64,000 bases of DNA, taken from Bog-756 sp963769765 (lineage in GTDB: Bacteria > Actinomycetota > Acidimicrobiia > Acidimicrobiales > RAAP-2). The position numbers and the translations under genes were made by a program. Shown one piece after another: positions 41,312 to 49,557 of the stretch; within the stretch, counting starts at the first letter, position 1; every line of letters starts with the position of its first letter. The stretch lies in contig CAVYNA010000003.1 in NCBI GenBank assembly GCA_963769765.1, forward strand, positions 372,001 to 436,000, given 5' to 3'. Under the pieces are notes generated by a model. That model saw nothing but the letters and a program-made list of their open reading frames with translations, was not told the DNA's origin and ran no database searches.

Positions 41312-43168
41312 CTAGGAGGTCGACACGCCGAGCAGGCATCGACAGCCCGGGTGTGCCGGCGGACGCGCGTGACCCGTCGGGAAGTCCGTTCCGGGAGGCT
41401 GCGGTCCACCGAGGCCGTTGTCTTCGCAGTCGGGGCACGGCGCATCACTCGAACCGGCGACGGCGATCCACTCGAGTCGCGCCGACGACTCACCGTCGAT
41501 TGCGGCCATCGACCCCGCAGAGAACGCCGCGATCACATGATCGCCGGCCAGTCTGTCGATCCGCTCGCCTTTCCACTCCCGGTAGGCGGAGCCGACGTGC
41601 TCGGCGATCAACGTCTCGTCCGCCGCATCGTCGGCACCGGCCAGCGCGTCATCATTGCCGAGTCGCCGACGGAGCGGACCGACGATCGCGATCGCGAGGT
41701 CGTGCGCAACCGCCGCAACGGCATCTGCGTCGGGCCCACCCCCGGGTCGGACGCCCGCGAAGCTGTAGCCCGCCTCGGCCGCCTCTTCGAGCGGAGGGAG
41801 CGCCGCCGTCGCGACGCCGTCGATCTGTTCGATCTCTTCGGGCAGGAGCTCGACCGACCACGTCGAGCCCCCGGAGCGCAAGGCGTCGAGCAGGTCGTTC
41901 TGGCTGTCCTGCAGGGTGCGTTTGAGTCGTCGGGCGAGGGTGGTGACGATCGGCTGGACCATGCGGTCACGCTTCGCCACCAGGGGATGGAGGTCGGGCG
42001 GCCCTGCTGGGCCCGGCTCGTCACCGCCCTCCTCGGCCATTTCGGAGGGGGGGACGTCCTCCGGTGCCGTTGCGCCGGTGGCCCCGGGCACCTCGTGTGC
42101 GGCCCGCAGCTTGGCGAAGATCTCGTCGACGGCGGCCGACGGAACAGTTGCGGCGGGTGGTGCCGCCGGCGGGACCTCGACCGCGGGGGTGCCGGGGTGC
42201 TCGCCGGTCGGTCCGTCGTCGGCGCCCGGTGCACCCTGGGCGACCGGCACGGTGGGAGGAGCCGGCGTCGCGTGGTCGGCCTCCTCGTCGGTCGTCGCCT
42301 GCGTCGCCGCGTGTGGTCCCTCCGCCTCCTCGGCGAGGAGTGCCGCCGCGACCTCTTCGGGCGTTCCCTCGTCCGGGCGATTCGCCAGCTCGCGACCGGC
42401 CACCTCGGCCGCGAGCCGCGCATCGTCCTCCGCGGTGAAGAGGTCGCTCGCGATGCCGTCCACCGATCGACGGACGTCGTGGATCGTCTCGGCCAGCCGC
42501 TCCCGTCCCGCCCGGAGCTGCTCGATCTGCGCGTGGAGGACCTTCCTCCGCTTGGAGAGATCGGCCAGCACCCGCGCGCGCAGCTGCTGGGCCTCGTCGA
42601 CCATCGCCCGGCACTCCTCGCGCGCCTGGGCGAGGAGCTGTTCGGACTCGTGTCGCACCGCGTCCATCGCGCGGGCGACCTGCTGGTTGGTCCGCTCCTT
42701 GAGCTCGGCCACCGCGGCATCGGTCGCCGCCGACTGCTCGGCGATCCGCGCCTCTGTCGAGGCGAGGCGCTCCTCGGCCGTCCCGGTGGCCTCGGTCACC
42801 AGGCGCTCGGCCGTCCCGGTGGCCTCGGTCACCAGGCGCTCGGCCTCGGTCTCCGCCCTGGCCACCACGTCGGAGGCGACCTCGTGGGCGCTGTGGAGCA
42901 CCCGCGCGGTCTCCTGGCCGAGTGCCGCCGTCAGCGTGGGCTCGTCGAGGACCGGATGTGCCGCCCGCTGCTCGGCGTCTGCGAGCTGGTCGAGAAGCTC
43001 TCGTTCGCGTTGGGCGATCGCGCGCAGCTCCATCGCGATGGCCTCGAGGTAGGCACGGACCTCTTCGGCGTCGAACCCTCGGCGGACCAGGGCGAAGTTG
43101 TGCCGGGCGATGTCGTCCGGGGTCAGATGGGTCGAGGATGAGATGGTCAACCGGTGCTCCTCGGGCAT
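41312..43168 (-). CDS. DivIVA-domain coiled-coil protein with C-terminal MuF-like Cys/His motif
   Basis: A 618-aa protein. Residues 13-50 form a DivIVA domain (LTPDDIARHNFALVRRGFDAEEV in pieces), which in other proteins senses membrane curvature at poles and septa. Residues 50-250 are a long coiled coil with an 11-residue repeat, then an acidic Pro/Ala-rich linker to about 390, then a globular C-terminal domain. The last 40 residues contain CPDCEDNGL ... FPTGHARPPAHPGCRC, the Cys/His pattern seen at the end of phage Mu gpF/SPP1 gp7 minor head proteins. This combination suggests a polar scaffold with a captured phage-like module; function unknown. TAGGCT lies 7 nt before the ATG. Confidence 0.75.
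   Translation of the reverse strand: MPEEHRLTISSSTHLTPDDIARHNFALVRRGFDAEEVRAYLEAIAMELRAIAQRERELLDQLADAEQRAAHPVLDEPTLTAALGQETARVLHSAHEVASDVVARAETEAERLVTEATGTAERLVTEATGTAEERLASTEARIAEQSAATDAAVAELKERTNQQVARAMDAVRHESEQLLAQAREECRAMVDEAQQLRARVLADLSKRRKVLHAQIEQLRAGRERLAETIHDVRRSVDGIASDLFTAEDDARLAAEVAGRELANRPDEGTPEEVAAALLAEEAEGPHAATQATTDEEADHATPAPPTVPVAQGAPGADDGPTGEHPGTPAVEVPPAAPPAATVPSAAVDEIFAKLRAAHEVPGATGATAPEDVPPSEMAEEGGDEPGPAGPPDLHPLVAKRDRMVQPIVTTLARRLKRTLQDSQNDLLDALRSGGSTWSVELLPEEIEQIDGVATAALPPLEEAAEAGYSFAGVRPGGGPDADAVAAVAHDLAIAIVGPLRRRLGNDDALAGADDAADETLIAEHVGSAYREWKGERIDRLAGDHVIAAFSAGSMAAIDGESSARLEWIAVAGSSDAPCPDCEDNGLGGPQPPGTDFPTGHARPPAHPGCRCLLGVSTS
42773..42845 (-). repeat. 33-bp perfect tandem repeat (2.2 copies) in the DivIVA-domain gene
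   Basis: Units at 42773-42805 and 42806-42838 are identical, followed by a partial third copy of 7 nt. Each encodes 11 residues of the coiled coil (LVTEATGTAER), i.e. one hendecad turn. Exact DNA identity points to a recent duplication and a site prone to length change. Confidence 0.85.
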
Positions 43169-43204
43169 GCGCCAGAGCCTACGACCGGAGCTGCGGGGAG
43201 CCGG

Positions 43205-44371
43205 TCATCCCGCCGCTGCGGACTGGGTCGACGGCACGTGGGCGGGAACGGTGCCGCCGTTCGCCCCCAGCACCGACAACGCCTGGTCGAGGGTCGAGAC
43301 CGCGTAGATCTTGAGACCTGGACGGTCCTTCGACAGTGCCGCCTTGTACTCCGGCGGCGGCACCAGGAAGATCGACGCGCCGGCGTTCTCGACGGCCACC
43401 GTCTTCTGGGGCACCCCGCCGACATCGCCGACCCGTCCCCCACTGTCGATGGTTCCGGTGGCCGCCACGACGTGCTTGCCGGTGATCTGGCCCGCGGTCA
43501 GGGCGTCGATGACCCCGAGGGTCATCGCGAGCCCCGCGGAGGGGCCGCCGATATTGGTCACGTCGATCGAGACGGGAAAGGGGTACGTGTAGTCGATCTG
43601 GTCCTGGGGCTCGATCCCGAGGTTGAGGTGGATCGACGCGCCTGGTCCGAGGACGATCAGTGTGCGCTTGAGGGTCACGCTCACCGGCACCGGCGCACCC
43701 GAGTCGTTGCGGCGAACGGAGAGGGTGACGGTCTGCCCGGAGTGATAGCGCCTGAGCGTCTGGGTCAGCGCGGCTGCGGTGAGGGTCGGTGCACCGTCGA
43801 CGGCGGTGACCACGTCGCCGACGCTGAGCACCCCGGAGGCGGGCGTCCCGGGGAAGGTGCCGGCGATCACCGCCCCCGCAGGAGTCGAGGTGACGTGGTA
43901 GCCGAGCCGCGTGAGCGCGGCGACCTTCGCGTACGACTCCGCCTGGGACATCTGGAGCTGCCCCTGAGCGCCGAGCTCCGAAGGGGCGGTGCCGCCGGTC
44001 ACGTCGGCGACCTGGATCAGCTGGGTGTCCGACTGGAGCCGGTAATACCAGTACGTGAGCGCGGAGACGCGGCCCTCGAGCACGTCGGTGAGGAGGACCG
44101 GTCGGGTGACCGGGTGGTTGCGGTCCGCGGGCACCGTGATGAACTGCTGGACGGACTGCGCCGTCCCGGGCTGGATGAAGTAGTAGTTGAGATCGATCCT
44201 CGACGAGATCGCGATCGCCGCGACCACGAACACGAAGATGACCCAGGGCCAACGCCGGTGGCGGCGGTGTCCGACATCCCGCCGGGCGGAGTCCGACGTT
44301 GCGGCGTCGAGGCCCACTCCGGACGCCGGATCCGGCGCTGTGCGGTCGGATGCGGAGACGTGGTCGGTCAT
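43205..44371 (-). CDS. PDZ-domain Lon-like (S16) membrane-anchored protease, YlbL family
   Basis: A 388-aa protein: one N-terminal membrane helix (WPWVIFVFVVAAIAI), an extracytoplasmic PDZ domain around residues 150-235 and a C-terminal Lon proteolytic domain. The catalytic dyad is Ser in IGGPSAGLAM and Lys in QITGKHVVAATG. YlbL-type proteases act outside the membrane, e.g. in cell-cycle or envelope control in Bacillus. ATG 44371 is chosen since it precedes the anchor by a normal distance. It is divergent from the HEAT-repeat gene with only 9 nt between the two start codons. Confidence 0.88.
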   Translation of the reverse strand: MTDHVSASDRTAPDPASGVGLDAATSDSARRDVGHRRHRRWPWVIFVFVVAAIAISSRIDLNYYFIQPGTAQSVQQFITVPADRNHPVTRPVLLTDVLEGRVSALTYWYYRLQSDTQLIQVADVTGGTAPSELGAQGQLQMSQAESYAKVAALTRLGYHVTSTPAGAVIAGTFPGTPASGVLSVGDVVTAVDGAPTLTAAALTQTLRRYHSGQTVTLSVRRNDSGAPVPVSVTLKRTLIVLGPGASIHLNLGIEPQDQIDYTYPFPVSIDVTNIGGPSAGLAMTLGVIDALTAGQITGKHVVAATGTIDSGGRVGDVGGVPQKTVAVENAGASIFLVPPPEYKAALSKDRPGLKIYAVSTLDQALSVLGANGGTVPAHVPSTQSAAAG

Positions 44372-44380
44372 AGTGGACGG

Positions 44381-45001
44381 GTGCAGCCTGCCACGGAACG
44401 CCCGGATCCGAGCGTCATGGAAACCAGGCGTGCCGTGGCACTCGCCGGACACACCGGCGACGCGTCAGTGGCGCGCCAGGCGCTCGAGGATCCGGCGCCG
44501 ACGGTCCGGGCCACCGCCCTCGGCGCGCTCGCGCGGCTGGGCCAGCTGTCCGACGACGACCTGAGCCGGGCGATCGCCGACCGGTCAGCCGACGTACGGC
44601 GCAGAGCGTGTGAGCTCGCGACGGCCCATCCCGCCGTCGACCTCATGGAAGTCCTCGACGACTCCGATCCGTCCGTGGTCGAGATGGCCGCCTGGGCGTC
44701 CGGTGAGCGGGGTGACCGACGTGCGGTGTCCGAGCTCGCACGCCTCGCCGGACGTGTGGGCGGTCACCCGGATCCGCTTTGTCGCGAAGCGGCGGTCGCG
44801 GCACTCGGCGCGCTCGGGGATCCCCGCGGGGTCGAGGCGGTGCTCGGCGCGCTCGACGACCGTCCGGCGATCCGCCGACGCGCCGCGACGGCCCTGGCCG
44901 CATTCGACGGTGCGGCCGTCGACGAGGCCCTCCGGCGTTGCCTGAGCGACCGCGACTGGCAGGTCCGCCAGATCGCCGAGGACCTCCTCGCTGACGAGTG
45001 A
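44381..45001 (+). CDS. HEAT-repeat protein
   Basis: A 206-aa all-helical protein made of about five HEAT/PBS-lyase-like repeats, recognisable as DPAPTVRATALGALARLG, SADVRRRACELATAHP, DPLCREAAVAALGALGDPRG and DRDWQVRQIAEDLL. Such repeats form a curved protein-binding surface. No catalytic domain. GTG 44381 is used as start; ATG 44417 is an alternative. Almost back to back with the divergent PDZ-Lon gene, so they share a promoter region that must lie within coding DNA. Confidence 0.75.
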   Translation: MQPATERPDPSVMETRRAVALAGHTGDASVARQALEDPAPTVRATALGALARLGQLSDDDLSRAIADRSADVRRRACELATAHPAVDLMEVLDDSDPSVVEMAAWASGERGDRRAVSELARLAGRVGGHPDPLCREAAVAALGALGDPRGVEAVLGALDDRPAIRRRAATALAAFDGAAVDEALRRCLSDRDWQVRQIAEDLLADE

Positions 45002-45027
45002 CCCCCGGCGGAAGCACGTTGCGGAGC

Positions 45028-46032
45028 TCAGGAGTCGGCGGCGGCGAAGATCGGGCGCAGGCTCTCGAACGACGAGAGGCAGATGCCCGCACCCTGGACC
45101 ACGCACTCCAGCGGGGTCGCGACGAGATGGACCGGCACCTCGGTCGCATCGGCCAACCGGTTGGCCAGTCCGCGCAGCAAGGCGCCGCCCCCGACCAGAT
45201 GGATGCCCTCGTAGATGATGTCCTGAGCGAGCTCGGGCGGCGACTCGGACAGGCACGCCAGCGTGGTCGCGACGATCAGCTCGATCTGGTCGCGCAGGGC
45301 GTGGCGCAGCTCCTCGGGCGAGATGACCACCGTCTTGGGCTGTCCGGTCGTGACCTCCCGCCCGCGGACCTCCGCTTTGAGCTCGTCCGCGTAGGGCAGG
45401 GCGGAGCCGATCGCGAGCTTCAGCTCCTCGCCGGTGCGCTCGCCGATCGCGATCCCGTACTCGTGGCGCACGTAGTGCTGGACCGCCGCGTCCATGTCGA
45501 ACCCGCCGCACCGGATGGCGCGTGAGGAGACGACCCCGCCCAACGAGATCACCGCCGTCTCCGTCGTCCCGCCGCCGACGTCGACGACCATGTTCCCGAC
45601 CGGCTCGTGGATGTCGAGCCCCGCACCGATTGCTGCGGCCATCGGCTGCTCGATCAGATGGGCCGCCGATGCGCCCGCTCTGCGTGCCGCCTCCTTCACG
45701 GCGCGCCGTTCGACCGACGTGATCGCAGACGGGACGCAGATGAGGACCCGCGGACGGTTGAACCTGGTGACGCCCGCCCGGCGGAGCAGCAGCCGGATCA
45801 TCCGCTCGGTGATGTCGAAGTCGGTGATCGCACCCTCCCGCAGGGGCCGCACCGCGACGATGTAGCCCGGCGTCCGTCCGATCATCTGCCAGGCCTCGTC
45901 GCCGACGGCCAGGACCTCGTGGGTTCGCGTGTTGAGTGCGATGACGGTGGGCTGGTTCAAGACGATGCCCTGTCCTTTGGCGTAGACAAGGGTGTTGGCC
46001 GTCCCGAGGTCGATCGCCAGATCTCGAGCCAC
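45028..46032 (-). CDS. mreB: rod shape-determining protein MreB
   Basis: A 334-aa actin-like ATPase that organises lateral wall synthesis under the membrane. Phosphate-1 DLAIDLGTANTLVY, phosphate-2 VVDVGGGTTETAVISLGG and the adenosine motif GIHLVGGGALLRGL are clear. Here mreB stands alone without mreC/mreD beside it. GTG 46032 lies 6 nt after TACGAT (46039-46044), suggesting a leaderless mRNA. The HEAT-repeat gene converges on its 3' end. Confidence 0.93.
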   Translation of the reverse strand: MARDLAIDLGTANTLVYAKGQGIVLNQPTVIALNTRTHEVLAVGDEAWQMIGRTPGYIVAVRPLREGAITDFDITERMIRLLLRRAGVTRFNRPRVLICVPSAITSVERRAVKEAARRAGASAAHLIEQPMAAAIGAGLDIHEPVGNMVVDVGGGTTETAVISLGGVVSSRAIRCGGFDMDAAVQHYVRHEYGIAIGERTGEELKLAIGSALPYADELKAEVRGREVTTGQPKTVVISPEELRHALRDQIELIVATTLACLSESPPELAQDIIYEGIHLVGGGALLRGLANRLADATEVPVHLVATPLECVVQGAGICLSSFESLRPIFAAADS

Positions 46033-46138
46033 CTCGTCATCGTAGGGCCACGGCGTCCGCAGTCGGGGTGGGCGACGCGCCCGTGCGACCGGAGTTGGGC
46101 GACGTCCGCCGGCGGCGTTCCATCGGTAACCTCGCGAG

Positions 46139-47431
46139 ATGGACGGCGAGGCCGGGAGGGTGTCCTGGGGCGATTCAGACGACGACGGTCCCGACGACGA
46201 CCGGCTGCGTGGATGGATCCCACCCGACGACCGGCTCTGGCGCCATCCCTCGGAGATCCTGAGCTCGACCGCACCGGTCGCCGGGACCGACATCGGACCG
46301 CGGACTCGTTCGAGCCCGATGATCGCCGGCGCGACGACCGCGTGCGTCCTCGTGGCACTCGTCGCAGTCGCTCTCGCCATCGCCGCGACGAGCTCCGGCG
46401 GCGGTCCGGTCGGTTCGTCGTCCATCGGATCGGCGTCGCTGCTCGGAACGCCGACGACCGAGCCGGGCAGCGCGCGACTCGCGACGCTCACCCAGATCGA
46501 CGCGATGGTCACCGCGATCCGTCCGTCGACGGTCGCGATCGAGGTCACCGGCTCTCCGGGGACCTCCGTCTCCACGGGCCTCGTCGCCGAGGCCGGGGGC
46601 ATCGTCGTGACGGCATCGGCGGCGTTGGTCGGTGCTCGCGCGATCACCGTCGTCGAATCGGACGGCACGCGTCAGCCGGCATCGGTGATCGACGCGGACA
46701 CGACGACCGGCCTCTCCCTCCTGCAGATCACGGACGACCTTCCTGCCGCAACCTTCGGCGAGAGCGACCCCTCGGTCGGGGCGATGGCCGTCGCAGTCGC
46801 CATCGAACCGGTCGCCAAGCGGGGTGACCCACCGCGACCCCACGTCTACGGCGGAACCATCGTCTCGTCCGGAGAGGCACTCGACGGGAGCGCGCTCACC
46901 ACACAATTCGCGACCACCGCCGTCGCCGCGCCCCTCGGTGCACGGGACCTCGGCTGCATCCTCCTCGACGGGAATGGCGACGTCGCAGGTGTGCTCGGAG
47001 AGATCCACGGGTCCGGGTCCTCGACCACGTCCATCTTCCTCCCTGCGAGGCTGGTCGCGGGCGTCGTCCATCAGCTCGCGTCGGCGGGTGTCGTCGACCA
47101 CGGCTGGTTCGGCGTGAGCGGCCTCCAGAACGATCAGGGCGCGACCGCATCAACGCTCGCCGCGACCGCGACGTCGACGCCGCCGGCCGGGGTCGTGGTG
47201 GGCTCGGTCAGTGCAGGGAGCCCGGCCGCCGCGGCGGGTCTGGGAGCGGGGGACGTGATCGAGGCGGTCGACGGCGACGCCGTGCGGTCGATGGCCGACC
47301 TGCGGACGGCGCTGTATTCCGATCCGCCCGGAACGTCGATCGGCGTGACGTTCGAGCGGGACGGGAGCACGATGACACTGCCGGTCGTCCTCGCCGACAC
47401 CGACGTCTCGGGTGGCAGGTCGTCGCCGTAG
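46139..47431 (+). CDS. HtrA-like membrane protein without catalytic triad (probable pseudoprotease) with PDZ domain
   Basis: A 430-aa protein with an acidic cytoplasmic head ending in DDRLWRHPSEI, a membrane helix (residues about 60-83), a trypsin-like domain and a C-terminal PDZ domain (VVVGSVSAGSPAAAAGLGAGD). The triad is gone: the His position reads VVTASAALVGA, the Asp position TTGLSLLQI, and the GNSGG loop is replaced by LGCILLDGNGD. The fold seems kept, so it may be a substrate-binding or signalling protein. ATG 46139 follows TAACCT by 6 nt, typical leaderless layout; the DUF2342 gene begins 9 nt after its stop. Confidence 0.8.
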   Translation: MDGEAGRVSWGDSDDDGPDDDRLRGWIPPDDRLWRHPSEILSSTAPVAGTDIGPRTRSSPMIAGATTACVLVALVAVALAIAATSSGGGPVGSSSIGSASLLGTPTTEPGSARLATLTQIDAMVTAIRPSTVAIEVTGSPGTSVSTGLVAEAGGIVVTASAALVGARAITVVESDGTRQPASVIDADTTTGLSLLQITDDLPAATFGESDPSVGAMAVAVAIEPVAKRGDPPRPHVYGGTIVSSGEALDGSALTTQFATTAVAAPLGARDLGCILLDGNGDVAGVLGEIHGSGSSTTSIFLPARLVAGVVHQLASAGVVDHGWFGVSGLQNDQGATASTLAATATSTPPAGVVVGSVSAGSPAAAAGLGAGDVIEAVDGDAVRSMADLRTALYSDPPGTSIGVTFERDGSTMTLPVVLADTDVSGGRSSP

Positions 47432-47440
47432 CATGAGGAC

Positions 47441-48679
47441 ATGACGCCGTCCGAGTCCGGAGAGACGGGGAATCCGTTCCAGTCGCTTCTCGGCGACCTC
47501 ATGAACATGATCGGCACCAACGCACCCGATCATTGGGAGCTCACCCGGTCGTTCGCGCTCAACGTCGCGACCGGCGGGTCGCCGGAGCCGAACGTCGAGC
47601 CGGTGCAACGGATCCGCGTGGAGCAGCTCTCCCGCATCGCGGAGCTCTCCGTCATCGAGGCGACCGGTATGCCGGTCGGCCCCGACGGCCGGCGGGTGAC
47701 CTGCGTGCCGGTCACCCGCGGGGACTGGACCGCACGGGCGCTGGAGTCGTGGCGACCCATCCTCACCGCGATGACCCCGAAGCCGGGCATCCCCTCGCCC
47801 GCCACTCCCCCGTCGGACGAGCTCGAACCGTCCGGCGAGGACCCGACCGGAGGGCTCGCCGCAATGCTCGGACAGTGGGCCGCCGCCATCGGACCCATGT
47901 TCTTCGGGCTGCAGGTCGGCTCCGTCGTGGGCCACCTCTCCCAGCGGACCCTCGGGCAGTACCCGCTGGCTCTGCCCTGGGCTCCCTCCGACGAGCTTCT
48001 CGTCGTCCCGGGCAACCTTGCGGCATTTGCAGACGACTGGAGCCTCCCCGAGGAGGAGACCCTCATCTGGGTCTGCGCCCGTGAACTCGCGTCGAACTCC
48101 GTGCTGACCCGGCCGGCCCTGCGCGCTCGCCTGGAGGAGCTGCTCACCGCACTGGCGGACGCGTCGGCCTCCGCCCAGCAGGACCTGGTGGGCCGCCTCG
48201 GCGGGTCGGGGATGCCGGGCCTCGAGCCGGGCATGGACCTCGAGTCCATCCAGGGGATGTTCGGCGACCCCGAGGCGCTCCTCGGGGAGCTGTTGACCCC
48301 GGAGTCGCGGCGGACCTCGGATCAGCTGACCGCGATCGCGATCGTCATCGACGCGTACGCCGACCACATCGCCGACCTGGTCGGCATCCGACATGCCGGC
48401 TCCCACCAGCAGCTGGCCGAGGCGTGGTACCGCCGGCGCATCGAGCGGGGCAAGGGCGAAGAGGCGGCCGGGGCACTGTTCGGACTCGATCTCGATCAGA
48501 CCCAGGTGGACCGCGGTCGCGCGTTCGTCGCCGGGGTGATCGAGCGCGCCGGCGACGACGGACTCGGTCGGCTCTGGTCGTCGGCACGCAACCTCCCGAC
48601 CCCTGCCGAGGTCGACGCGCCGGGCCTCTGGCTCGAGCGGATCAGCCTGCCGGAGCTCGACGGACCCGACGAGCCCTGA
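47441..48679 (+). CDS. DUF2342/zincin-like protein lacking HExxH
   Basis: A 412-aa member of the actinobacterial DUF2342 family (putative hydrolase; zincin-like, some annotated as F420-biosynthesis-associated). The family region that normally reads LHExxH appears here as VCARELASNS (Arg214, Glu215, Ser218), so both metal-binding His are missing while the Glu remains. The following SVLTRPALRARLEELLTAL and the C-terminal WYRRRIERGKGEEAAGALFG are typical. Most likely an inactive or non-metallo paralogue. TAGCAT (47429-47434) precedes the ATG by 6 nt. It follows the HtrA-like pseudoprotease with 9 nt between them. Confidence 0.75.
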   Translation: MTPSESGETGNPFQSLLGDLMNMIGTNAPDHWELTRSFALNVATGGSPEPNVEPVQRIRVEQLSRIAELSVIEATGMPVGPDGRRVTCVPVTRGDWTARALESWRPILTAMTPKPGIPSPATPPSDELEPSGEDPTGGLAAMLGQWAAAIGPMFFGLQVGSVVGHLSQRTLGQYPLALPWAPSDELLVVPGNLAAFADDWSLPEEETLIWVCARELASNSVLTRPALRARLEELLTALADASASAQQDLVGRLGGSGMPGLEPGMDLESIQGMFGDPEALLGELLTPESRRTSDQLTAIAIVIDAYADHIADLVGIRHAGSHQQLAEAWYRRRIERGKGEEAAGALFGLDLDQTQVDRGRAFVAGVIERAGDDGLGRLWSSARNLPTPAEVDAPGLWLERISLPELDGPDEP

Positions 48680-48686
48680 GCTCGCC

Positions 48687-49019
48687 TCAGGCGTTCGGTG
48701 CCGCTTCTTCGGCGGGAGTCTCGACCACCTCTTCCTCGGGCACCCCGAGGTCCCACTCGAGTTCGATGTTCTCACGCTCTGCATCGCGGATGACCCGCTC
48801 GCGGTTGCGCCGGTACTGCGGGTCGTGCGGGGGGAGGAGCACCAGCCGGGCCATCGTCCTGCGCCGGAACTCCTCGACGAGGGCGGTGTCGCCGTAGTCC
48901 GACCGGACCTCCCAGTGGGGGGCGACCGGTCCGAGGTAGACCACCCGGATATGGGCGACCGGCGGCTGGGGCTCTTCGTTCTCTTCGGGGGGCAGCTGGT
49001 CGTCGGTGACCGGGGCCAT
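48687..49019 (-). CDS. hypothetical protein (110 aa)
   Basis: A charged, soluble protein: Pro/Glu-rich first 22 residues, a compact middle (HIRVVYLGPVAPHWEVRSDYGD, then EEFRRRTMARLVLLPPHDPQYRRNRERVIRDAE) and an acidic tail. No family recognised. A Shine-Dalgarno-like GAGGAGAGG precedes the ATG, and a TAGGCT -10-like element lies farther upstream (49053-49058). It converges on the DUF2342 gene with a 7-nt gap. Confidence 0.7.
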   Translation of the reverse strand: MAPVTDDQLPPEENEEPQPPVAHIRVVYLGPVAPHWEVRSDYGDTALVEEFRRRTMARLVLLPPHDPQYRRNRERVIRDAERENIELEWDLGVPEEEVVETPAEEAAPNA

Positions 49020-49113
49020 GTCGGGGTCCTCTCCTCGGGCAGATCAGGGGCAAGCCTACCTGCCGGGCCTCCGGCGATCGGGCGGCCGATCGCCGGTCGC
49101 GCGCTGACCACTT

Positions 49114-49142
49114 CATAAGAAGGCCCAGGTGCCGCATAAGAA
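49114..49142 (+). promoter_or_regulatory. phased direct repeat CATAAGAA upstream of whiB
   Basis: Two CATAAGAA copies (49114-49121 and 49135-49142) are spaced by exactly 21 bp, two helical turns, inside the 273-nt divergent gap. They lie in the only AT-rich part of the gap, about 150-180 nt upstream of the whiB ATG, followed by ATATTGTGAGG. A regulator site or promoter is likely; the leader to whiB would be long. The rest of the gap shows no gene. Confidence 0.4.
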
Positions 49143-49292
49143 TATTGTGAGGATTCCCTCAAGATCACCGGATATCGCGTGACGCCGACCCCCGGGATGC
49201 GACACTTGAATTGCAACGGATCGCGGCGGCACCCGGGTCGGTGCGAAGGAGATTCGGCCCACCGCAGCATCCACGAGATCGACGGAGGAACC

Positions 49293-49535
49293 ATGGATGC
49301 CGATTGGATGAATGCGGGCAAGTGCCGAGAGCTCTCGCCCACCATCTTCTTTCCGAGCGACGGAGTCGGGGTCCAGGCCGCCCAGCGCATCTGCGCCGAG
49401 TGCCCGGTCGCCGAAGCCTGCCTCGAGTATGCGCTCGAGGAGCGCGTCGACCACGGCGTCTGGGGTGGCAAGTCCGAGCGCGAGCGCCGTCGGATGCTCC
49501 GTCGTCGCCGGGTGGGCCAGGTCGTCGCCGTCTGA
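49293..49535 (+). CDS. WhiB-family iron-sulfur transcription regulator
   Basis: An 80-aa WhiB protein. The four 4Fe-4S Cys are at GKC, then CAECPVAEAC; the G(V/I)WGG turn (HGVWGGKSERERRRM) and a basic C-terminal tail follow. WhiB proteins sense redox or NO and act with the primary sigma factor. ATG 49293 chosen because GGAGGAA lies directly upstream; an upstream frame extension from 49179 looks non-coding. Confidence 0.92.
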   Translation: MDADWMNAGKCRELSPTIFFPSDGVGVQAAQRICAECPVAEACLEYALEERVDHGVWGGKSERERRRMLRRRRVGQVVAV

Positions 49536-49557
49536 GGCGCGGTCGCACTCCGCGCCC

